From: Synechococcus sp. SB0668_bin_13
Lineage (GTDB): Bacteria; Cyanobacteriota; Cyanobacteriia; PCC-6307; Cyanobiaceae
Assembly: GCA_009836025.1 (NCBI GenBank)
Contig: VXWH01000106.1
Location: 1-33,823, forward strand
Length of the DNA stretch: 33,823 nt
Direction of reading: 5' to 3'
The translations under genes were made by a program, and so were the position numbers. The stretch's first letter is position 1. Each line of letters starts with the position of its first letter. Below, one piece after another: positions 11,601 to 25,061 of the stretch. The notes under the pieces are model-generated. The model was not told where the DNA came from. It did no database searches and saw only the letters and a program-made list of their open reading frames with translations.

Positions 11601-13005
11601 TCGTATTAATAGTATAATTATTTTGAGGACTAAATTCGCTAAGAAACAAAGTATCATTCTGATCAGATATAATAGATCGTACATACGTGTACTGGTTTAC
11701 TTTCAGATTTTTAGCTATGGTATCTCCTGGCTTGGCTAATAAGCCTTTTTCAAAACGTTTTAAGGTCTTTTTCTCTTTGCACACATGCAAAGATCCCTGA
11801 AGAAGGCTAACATACGAGATTCCATTACTCTCACTCACAACGACAAGCCCACTGTTTGTACTGATAATTTCTTCACTCAATCTGGTTTCTGCCTCAACCC
11901 AACTACCGTCGGCCACCGCAAGGGAGTCCCCTGGCTTGATTTTCCATATCTTCTGAGGAAGCTCGCTGACCAGCAATGCGGACCCTTGCTGAACTTTAAC
12001 GGCTTGGACGAGAGCCAGTGATGAGCTGCTCAGTTCTTCCTGTAGCTCGTCTCCTGGCTGAACTAAAGTGCATTTGCCAAAACGCTTTAACACTGTCTTA
12101 TCGTGACAGGGATATAGCTCACCCCCAAGAATCGTAACATTGGTAACTTTGAGCATTTTTGTAATATTTTCAGCAGTCAAACGTCCTACTAACTTACTTT
12201 GATAGCGTCCCTTCTCATCGGCATTGATAATAATGCCTCGTTGAGTATGACAATCTTCGTCACGTACAATCATATCTTGGGCAACATCTACCAGGCGACG
12301 GGTAAGATAACCGGAGTCGGCTGTACGTAGGGCTGTATCCACCAGACCCTTGCGAGCCCCGTAGGAAGAAATAACATATTCTGTAACCGTCAGCCCTTCG
12401 CGGAAGTTTGTCCGAATGGGCAAGTCAATAATTTCTCCCTGAGGATTGGCCATGAGTCCACGCATCCCAACTAACTGTCGTACTTGGGACATGTTTCCTC
12501 TGGCGCCAGAGTTGGCCATCATCCAGACCGAATTCAGTGGATCGTGTTCTGCGAATGTCCTCTTGACAGCCTCAACAAGACGCTCATTGGTTTCTGTCCA
12601 CGTATCAATTACCTTTGTATGTCTCTCCACCTCTGTAATTTCTCCCAGCCGGTAACGCTCTTCTGTGCGGGTAATCTCTTCCTCGGCTTCATTGAGAAGG
12701 TCTTTCTTGTCTTCAGGAATTCTCAGGTCATCCACAGAGATGGAAACAGCCGCCTGGGTTGCATAGTGAAATCCCAGATCCTTCAACTCATCGGCAATAG
12801 CCGTTGTGGCTGAAGTGCCAAATTCCTTGTAGGCCCAAGCAATAAGATTGCGCAGCCCTTTTTTGTCAATAACCCGATTGCGAAAGACAAGGCGAGATTT
12901 TTTCGTGCCCGCCCCTTCCTGGATCAGAGGAGTTCCTGTGCTTAGCACAGCAGTGATTGAGCTGGTCAAAGAAGTGGTGGGCTTGGAGGCGTTGCTAAGA
13001 GTCAT
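5602..13005 (-). CDS. rpoC2: DNA-directed RNA polymerase subunit beta'' (RpoC2), greatly enlarged
   Basis: 2467 aa. Conserved blocks: [197 protein letters not shown]. Several in-frame insertions (listed separately). Confidence 0.97.
   Translation of the reverse strand: [2467 protein letters not shown]
6589..7635 (-). repeat. RpoC2 inserted block of SAP-like helical repeats (four SAP-like motifs alternating with LxxLxKxxLIxLxxQLDP segments)
   Basis: [166 protein letters not shown]. Lies between [16 protein letters not shown] and [14 protein letters not shown]. Confidence 0.85.
7985..9330 (-). repeat. RpoC2 SI3 region: four additional SBHM-like repeat units
   Basis: Four LxxVxxVxxPxGxxLLxS segments ([76 protein letters not shown]), each with GQWV..GT..SGIV-like and G.L..C..K..L..F.KG.L-like segments. 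Boundaries approximate. Confidence 0.85.
9991..10350 (-). repeat. RpoC2 SI3 region: probable ancestral SBHM-like unit
   Basis: [121 protein letters not shown]. It sits in the context [11 protein letters not shown]...[11 protein letters not shown], which I recognise from ordinary marine Synechococcus RpoC2. Confidence 0.7.
11470..12159 (-). repeat. RpoC2 second-site insertion: two SBHM-like units upstream of the RpoC2 Cys-rich (zinc) region
   Basis: Between [16 protein letters not shown] and [87 protein letters not shown]... and [58 protein letters not shown]... Confidence 0.85.
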
Positions 13006-13048
13006 GGGTGGAGAGAGGCGTGAGAACGAGAGGTGGTGGAGGGTGGGC

Positions 13049-15895
13049 TTAAGCGGCGGTGAAGGCGGAATCAGGTGGCTGAGGTTTGACGTTGTGGGCG
13101 TTGATCACCGTATGAATAGCGTGGTTCATCACAGTACGGCCTACTGTAGTCAAGATCATGCGGCTGAACAGACGACCACCACTGTCGAAACGGTCACAGC
13201 GAAACTTCCAGTGCTCAAGTCGGGTTCCGTCCTTAAAGCGCTCCACGCGGTGGGGGCGAGCCGCCTCGTCAGGATTGTCCACCTCCCCATGGAAGCGGAC
13301 CCACACCCAATCATGCAGATTGAGAAGTCCTTGATCATAAGCACCGCTCACATCTGTCAAGGAGGCATAGGTATGGCGATGGCTACCGTAGGGTGGCTTC
13401 CTGATGGAGTGGGGAGATTCAGCAGTAAGGTAGTACGCTCCCAGAACCATATCTTGTGATGGGGTGATGATAGGAGTCCCTGTGGCGGGTGAGAGCACAT
13501 TGTTGCTGGCCAGCATCAAGAGTCGGGCTTCAGCCTGAGCCTCCAGAGCCAGAGGAACATGGACGGCCATTTGGTCTCCGTCGAAGTCTGCGTTGTACGC
13601 TGGGCAAACCAGGGGATGCAGCTGAATCGCACGACCATCCACCAGCTTGGGCTCAAAAGCCTGGATGCCCAAACGATGCAGGGTAGGGGCGCGGTTCAAT
13701 AAAATGGGATGTCCATCAATCACTTCTTGAAGAACAAGCATCACCTCATCATCATTTCGTTGAATCATTTTCTTAGCTGACTTAATGTTATTGACAATAT
13801 TCTGGCGGATCAGGCGATGAATCACAAAGGGTTGGAACAGCTCGATTGCCATCTCCTTAGGTAAACCACACTGATGAATTTTAAGGCTGGGACCCACCAC
13901 AATCACAGAACGTCCTGAGTAGTCTACCCGCTTCCCCAAAAGATTCTGACGGAAGCGCCCTTGCTTGCCCTCAATAATATCACTTAAGGACTTGAAGGCG
14001 CGATTGTTGGCGCCGACAACCACACGGCCTCGTCGCCCATTATCGATTAAGGCATCCACAGCTTCCTGGAGCATGCGCTTTTCATTGCGGATAATGATCT
14101 CAGGGGCAAGTATTTCCTGTAATCTGGCCAGGCGATTGTTGCGGTTAATGACGCGCCGATAGAGATCGTTCAGATCGCTGGTGGCAAAACGGCCCCCATC
14201 CAGTTGCACCATAGGACGCAAATCTGGTGGAATTACGGGCAAATTATCCAGCACCATCCATTCTGGCCGGGACTTTGTGGCGGTAAAATTGTCGATCACC
14301 CGCAGCCGCTTAATGAGCTTGGCCCTCTTTTGTCCTTTACTCTTGACAATTTCCTCCCGCATTTCTGCTGCAATAGTTTGTAAATCCAAGTCCTTCAAAA
14401 GCTGTTTCAGTGCCTCAGCCCCAATGCTCACTTCTGGCTCCTGCTCCATATCAAAATCTACTGTATAAATAAAATCTTCAATCTCAAGCCATTCGTCTTC
14501 AGTTAGAAGTTGCTTGTATGTCAATTTGTATTTCTCTGCATTCATAAGTGTAACTGAAGTAGTATTATTTTCTGGTGAAATCGTTATCATTTCAATATCG
14601 TTATCTTTATGGAGCTTTACTCTTGCTTTGCTGTTATATCTAGGATCATCGCTGGAAAGAGAATAACCAATATCTATTCTGGCCTGGAAATCATCTTTAT
14701 CGATATTTCGAATGATGATTTTCTGTGACTCATCCCAATTATCAGGCGTAAAAATCAGTATCTGTGGGCTTACTACCAGATCAGGATTTTCCAATGACGA
14801 CTGACCTTTCACGATTGGGTCTGCTGCACTAGCCTGCTCCAGCCTCTGACAAAGCTCGGCTTTTGTCCCAGACCCTTTCAGGCCATACTGCTTGCAAAGA
14901 TCCTTTAGTTCTTTATTTGTTTTTGTGCTGAGATTTTCATTGGTCAGATTTAGATTTTTTTTGCCAGCGGGGTAGTATGGTTCCCCGTCGATAATGGGGC
15001 TAGCGGTGACTTGAACATCAGCAGTGGGGGCAGTACTCAGCTTAATGTTGTAAGTTCCTGGCTCAATGGGAGTCACACCAGGTGTAATTACAACATTTTT
15101 TACATCTTCGTCCGTTGCACTAACGCTGATTTCATTAACTGAAACATATTCATTTTTATATCTACTGTCTTGACTAGAAATTAAATAATTTACGATCAGA
15201 TTGCGTTGTTTATCTTTATTATTAGTTCCAATAATCTTTACTTCTTGTGGTACATTCCAATTGGTTGCATTAAAAGTTAACTTCTCTGGATTGACTTTTG
15301 CAGCGGCAGAATTTTTGCCTTTAATGTTGAGACTAATAACTACATCAGAACTTGGAATTTCACTTAAATTGATAGAATAAGTAGCAACGTTAAAGATTTG
15401 ATCAACTATTGAATTATACTCCTTGTTCTTTGTCAGCACAACATAACAATTAAAATAGACAACTTGCTCCACATCCCGCAGAGGCATGTCCAAGATAATC
15501 GCCACATAACTTGGAATCCCTTTCAAATACCACACATGGGAAACAGGAGCCGCCAGCTTGATGTAGCCCATGCGATGGCGCCGTACACGACTTTCGGTCA
15601 CCTCAACACCACAACGCTCGCAAACGATTCCCCGATGGCGTACGCGCTTGTACTTACCACAATGACACTCCCAGTCTTTTGCGGGACCAAAAATCTTCTC
15701 GCAGAAGAGGCCGTCCATTTCCGGCTTCAGTGTACGATAGTTGATGGTTTCCGGTTTTGTGACTTCACCAACCACATGACCATTGGGTAGGGTGCGTTGT
15801 CCCCAGGATCGGATCCGTTCTGGAGAAGCCAGGGTAATCCTGACGTGGTCAAAGTGGTTTTCGGAGCGGATGTTGCTGGTGGACATGGCTTTCAA
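13049..15895 (-). CDS. rpoC1: DNA-directed RNA polymerase subunit gamma (RpoC1), with large N-terminal-region insertion
   Basis: 948 aa; [70 protein letters not shown] zinc finger, [37 protein letters not shown], and catalytic [17 protein letters not shown]. Confidence 0.97.
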   Translation of the reverse strand: MKAMSTSNIRSENHFDHVRITLASPERIRSWGQRTLPNGHVVGEVTKPETINYRTLKPEMDGLFCEKIFGPAKDWECHCGKYKRVRHRGIVCERCGVEVTESRVRRHRMGYIKLAAPVSHVWYLKGIPSYVAIILDMPLRDVEQVVYFNCYVVLTKNKEYNSIVDQIFNVATYSINLSEIPSSDVVISLNIKGKNSAAAKVNPEKLTFNATNWNVPQEVKIIGTNNKDKQRNLIVNYLISSQDSRYKNEYVSVNEISVSATDEDVKNVVITPGVTPIEPGTYNIKLSTAPTADVQVTASPIIDGEPYYPAGKKNLNLTNENLSTKTNKELKDLCKQYGLKGSGTKAELCQRLEQASAADPIVKGQSSLENPDLVVSPQILIFTPDNWDESQKIIIRNIDKDDFQARIDIGYSLSSDDPRYNSKARVKLHKDNDIEMITISPENNTTSVTLMNAEKYKLTYKQLLTEDEWLEIEDFIYTVDFDMEQEPEVSIGAEALKQLLKDLDLQTIAAEMREEIVKSKGQKRAKLIKRLRVIDNFTATKSRPEWMVLDNLPVIPPDLRPMVQLDGGRFATSDLNDLYRRVINRNNRLARLQEILAPEIIIRNEKRMLQEAVDALIDNGRRGRVVVGANNRAFKSLSDIIEGKQGRFRQNLLGKRVDYSGRSVIVVGPSLKIHQCGLPKEMAIELFQPFVIHRLIRQNIVNNIKSAKKMIQRNDDEVMLVLQEVIDGHPILLNRAPTLHRLGIQAFEPKLVDGRAIQLHPLVCPAYNADFDGDQMAVHVPLALEAQAEARLLMLASNNVLSPATGTPIITPSQDMVLGAYYLTAESPHSIRKPPYGSHRHTYASLTDVSGAYDQGLLNLHDWVWVRFHGEVDNPDEAARPHRVERFKDGTRLEHWKFRCDRFDSGGRLFSRMILTTVGRTVMNHAIHTVINAHNVKPQPPDSAFTAA
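14531..15433 (-). repeat. RpoC1 in-frame insertion: two beta-sandwich (adhesin/Calx-beta-like) repeats, the second carrying a nested SAP domain
   Basis: Inserted between [14 protein letters not shown] and [22 protein letters not shown]. Repeat 1: [18 protein letters not shown]...[26 protein letters not shown]...[14 protein letters not shown]. Repeat 2: [18 protein letters not shown]...[SAP]...[27 protein letters not shown]...[14 protein letters not shown]. Confidence 0.85.
14825..14932 (-). other. SAP-like domain inside RpoC1
   Basis: [36 protein letters not shown] matches the SAP pattern LKxLCxxxGLxxxGxKxELxxRL. Confidence 0.85.
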
Positions 15896-15967
15896 GGATC
15901 AGGGTCAGTGGAAGAGGGGGAAGAATGGCGGGCTGAGGTAGAAGCAATGTCGACGCATGGCCTGGCG

Positions 15968-19255
<3,288 letters not shown>

Positions 19256-19496
19256 AGGGTGGTGTCCCTGTTGAAGAAATGACAAAGACGTGGAGTTGGG
19301 GGTCGTTTGAGAAAGACAGTCTCATGGACAGCAACGGCAAAGGGCAATCCTTCAAAGGGGAGGATGGCGCCTCGACCCTGCTCCGCCGCTCAAGACCTGT
19401 GATGATGAAGCTTTTCGACCTTGGACAAGTGCCTTGTGGGATGGCTTTTGCTCAGTCTGCCACAGGGCAAACCAAGTCACACAAAAAGCTACTCTA

Positions 19497-20724
<1,228 letters not shown>

Positions 20725-20757
20725 CTACCCTAAGACCATGCCTCTAGCCATCGCCTA

Positions 20758-22077
20758 ATGGGGGCCGCGACCATGGCATTGCCCGGTCCGCCAATTCTGC
20801 GGACAGTTCAAGATGCTCGGACTCGTCTACGGCAGATTGCAGCGCGCCTCGACAGTGACCAGCAACACACCCGGCAAGTGGAGACAATCCTTGCTGCCGT
20901 TCGGGAGCAGGGGGATGCGGCCCTTCTGGACTTTACAGCCCGCTTTGACGGGCAGCACTTTGCCGCCCAGGAGTTGATGGTGCCCCCGGAGGCTGGCGTG
21001 CAGGCCCTGGCCGGCTTGCCATCGGAGTTGCGCCTGGCTTTGGAAACTGCCCACAGCCGTATTGAGGCGTTCCACCGCCAGCAATGCCCCCCGGACATTG
21101 ACGTGACCGGCCCCTACGGAGAACGGTTGCAACGCCGTTGGCGGCCCATGGCCCGGGCGGGACTCTACATTCCCGGTGGCCGTGCCGCCTATCCCAGCAC
21201 CGTCTTGATGAATGCCGTCCCTGCCAAGGTAGCCGGGGTGGAGCAGGTGGTGATGGTGACTCCGCCCTCCAGGGACGGTTCGGTCAATCCGGTGGTGTTG
21301 GCGGCCGCAGCACTGGCTGGTGTGGACCGGATCTACCGGATCGGAGGGGCCCAGGCCATTGCGGCTCTGGCCTACGGCACGGAGACCATCCCTGCCGTGG
21401 ACGTGATCACGGGACCTGGGAATGTCTATGTGACCATGGCCAAGAAGGCGGTGTACGGCACGGTGGCCATCGATGCCCTGGCTGGCCCCAGCGAGGTTCT
21501 GGTGATTGCTGATGAGACAGCGCCCCCGGAATTGGTGGCGGCCGATCTCCTGGCGCAGGCTGAGCACGATCCCCTGGCTGCCGCCATTGTTCTCACCACC
21601 AGCGATCATCTGTTGTCCCGTCTTCCCTCCTGTCTGGTCCAGCAACTGGAAAAGCACCCCAAGCCAGCCACCAGCATCCGATCACTGCAAGATTGGGGCT
21701 TGGCAGCCAAGGTGGCCACCTTGGCCGACGCCATTGAGCTGGCCAATGAATTTGCGCCGGAACATCTGGAACTCCTGGTGGCTCAGCCCGATGCGCTGCT
21801 ACCCCACATCCGTCATGCCGGAGCCGTCTTTGTTGGCCCCGATACACCCGAGGCGGTGGGAGACTACCTGGCTGGCCCCAACCACACACTGCCCACAAGC
21901 GGCACGGCCCGTTTCGCCGGTGCCCTTGGTGTGGAAACCTTCATGACCAATATGAGCCTGGTCCACTACACCCGCCAGGCGCTGGCGGCCACAGGTGAAC
22001 ACGTGATGGCCATGGCGGCCAGCGAGGGGCTCCATAGCCATGGGGAATCCGTGCGCTGGCGGCTCAAGAAGGATTGA
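20758..22077 (+). CDS. hisD: histidinol dehydrogenase
   Basis: [92 protein letters not shown]. Start could be the internal ATG at 20773. Confidence 0.96.
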   Translation: MGAATMALPGPPILRTVQDARTRLRQIAARLDSDQQHTRQVETILAAVREQGDAALLDFTARFDGQHFAAQELMVPPEAGVQALAGLPSELRLALETAHSRIEAFHRQQCPPDIDVTGPYGERLQRRWRPMARAGLYIPGGRAAYPSTVLMNAVPAKVAGVEQVVMVTPPSRDGSVNPVVLAAAALAGVDRIYRIGGAQAIAALAYGTETIPAVDVITGPGNVYVTMAKKAVYGTVAIDALAGPSEVLVIADETAPPELVAADLLAQAEHDPLAAAIVLTTSDHLLSRLPSCLVQQLEKHPKPATSIRSLQDWGLAAKVATLADAIELANEFAPEHLELLVAQPDALLPHIRHAGAVFVGPDTPEAVGDYLAGPNHTLPTSGTARFAGALGVETFMTNMSLVHYTRQALAATGEHVMAMAASEGLHSHGESVRWRLKKD

Positions 22078-22081
22078 AGCC

Positions 22082-22804
22082 TTAGCGGCCCGCAGGGCGC
22101 GCCAGTGTGCGCACATGAATAGCCTGCTCCGTCGCCTCCCCCACCAGCACCTGGTCCGCCAGATTGACAAACAGGCCGTTTTCCACCACACCAGGAATGG
22201 AATTGAGTTGACGCTCCAGTTCTGCGCCATCGCCAATGCCCCCCGGGAAGCGCACATCCAGAACCAGATTTCCCTGATCAGTCACCACCGGACCGGCCTT
22301 CCGTTGGGCAATCCGCAACTCACATTCGGCCCCCATGGACCGAAGACGGCGACTGACCAGGGCCCAGGCGCCAGGAAGCACCTCCACCGGCAGGAGAAAG
22401 CCCAGATTCAGCCGGTCCACCAGCTTGCTGGCATCCACCACCACCACGAAGCGGCGCGCCGCCGAGGCCACCAGCTTTTCCTGGACATGACAGGCGCCCC
22501 CGCCTTTGATTAACTGAAATTCAGGGTCCACTTCATCGGCGCCATCAATGGCCAGATCAATAGTCTCCACATGGTTGAGATCCACCAGGGGAATGGCCAG
22601 CCTGCTGGCCAGAACCTGGCTTTGAAAGGAGGTGGGCACCGCTGTGATGTTCTCCAGTTGACCTTGGCGCAGTTTCTCTCCCAAGGCTTCAATCATGAGA
22701 GCGGCTGTGGATCCCGATCCGAGGCCCAGCACCATGCCGCTCTGGATCTGCTCCACTGCTGCCTCTGCCACGGCCTGTTTGATGCGGATCTGCAGGTCGC
22801 TCAT
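22082..22804 (-). CDS. rpiA: ribose-5-phosphate isomerase A
   Basis: [70 protein letters not shown]. Confidence 0.96.
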   Translation of the reverse strand: MSDLQIRIKQAVAEAAVEQIQSGMVLGLGSGSTAALMIEALGEKLRQGQLENITAVPTSFQSQVLASRLAIPLVDLNHVETIDLAIDGADEVDPEFQLIKGGGACHVQEKLVASAARRFVVVVDASKLVDRLNLGFLLPVEVLPGAWALVSRRLRSMGAECELRIAQRKAGPVVTDQGNLVLDVRFPGGIGDGAELERQLNSIPGVVENGLFVNLADQVLVGEATEQAIHVRTLARPAGR

Positions 22805-22869
22805 GCCCCATATACAGCGGGGGAGATTCTAGCAGGGCGCTGGCATTTCCCCAGGGCGGTCGAGCATGA

Positions 22870-24102
<1,233 letters not shown>

Positions 24103-24114
24103 TTACGGCACAAG

Positions 24115-24906
24115 TTAGCCAGGTGACCCAGGACACAGGGACTCCTCTGGTGTGGCGTGCCCGTTGACGACCCGCATCACCTGGGTGTGCAACTGACCGT
24201 CTACCTCCAGCCGCAGAAGTCGCCAGCCCGGTGCATCGGGATAGGCGCTGGGCTGGGCTGGCGACTTCTGCATTGCTGTGGATGGACACGCCATGAGGTG
24301 CAGAGGGGCCTGCTGCCGCCAGGCTTGATGCACATGGCCAAACACCACGCCCTTCACCTGGGGGAAGCTCTGCAGAAGGCTGAGAAAGTGCTCAGGCGTC
24401 TCCAGGGCGATGGGATCCATGCGCGGGCAACCAATGATGGTGGGCGGGTGGTGCAGGGCCACCAGGCAGGGGCCTGGATGCGTGCGGAGGATGCTCGCCA
24501 GCCAGTCCAGTTGCGCAGTGGAGAGGCGGCCACCCATGCGGCCGGCCACATGGGAATCCAGGCCGATCACCAGCCAGTTGCCCACAGCCACGCCACAGGG
24601 TGCAACCGAGGCCTGTCGCCTCAGACAGCTTCTCAGCAAATGGGGTTGATCATGGTTCCCCGCCATCACCAGAGCAGGGCTGTCACAGGTGGCCAGTTGA
24701 TCCCGAAGCAGCCCATAGGCAGACCAGGTTTCATCCTGGCCCAGGTCACCAGTCAGCAGGATGAGGTCAGGGTCTGCGCTGCGTACAGAGCGAAGACAAC
24801 TCTGGAACTGAGCATAGCTGTTGATGCCGCGATAGCGTCCACGAGGGTCAGCCAACAGGTGAGGGTCTGTCAGTTGAGCCACTGTCCATGCTGTGGGGTG
24901 TGCCAA
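24115..24906 (-). CDS. metallophosphoesterase, CpdA-like 3',5'-cyclic-nucleotide phosphodiesterase family
   Basis: QLTDPHLL, LTGDLGQDET, GNHDQPHL, GLDSHVAGRMGGRL, LVALHHPP, GVVFGHVHQ. Confidence 0.85.
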   Translation of the reverse strand: MAHPTAWTVAQLTDPHLLADPRGRYRGINSYAQFQSCLRSVRSADPDLILLTGDLGQDETWSAYGLLRDQLATCDSPALVMAGNHDQPHLLRSCLRRQASVAPCGVAVGNWLVIGLDSHVAGRMGGRLSTAQLDWLASILRTHPGPCLVALHHPPTIIGCPRMDPIALETPEHFLSLLQSFPQVKGVVFGHVHQAWRQQAPLHLMACPSTAMQKSPAQPSAYPDAPGWRLLRLEVDGQLHTQVMRVVNGHATPEESLCPGSPG

Positions 24907-25061
24907 TGGCCTGAAAGGGTTGCTAGCTTTGCCTCACATTGCCACTGGGTCCGTTCGATTTTCATGGTGTCCGTGCTCGTTTTCCGGGCACTTTGAAGCC
25001 CTGAAGGTTGCCCGAGGAGTGTTCCCCCAGTTGGTCCTGAGAGTCTGTCCAGACCAGTGCC

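Noticed and set aside
6589-12159. Inteins or introns explaining the RpoC2 enlargement
   Set aside because: Inserts are in-frame repeats related to SI3 or SAP; no Hint motifs, no intron-encoded protein, no stop codons.
14531-15433. Intein interpretation of the RpoC1 insert
   Set aside because: No N-terminal Cys/Ser splice block and no C-terminal HN-C/S/T junction; content is beta repeats plus SAP, not Hint or homing endonuclease motifs.
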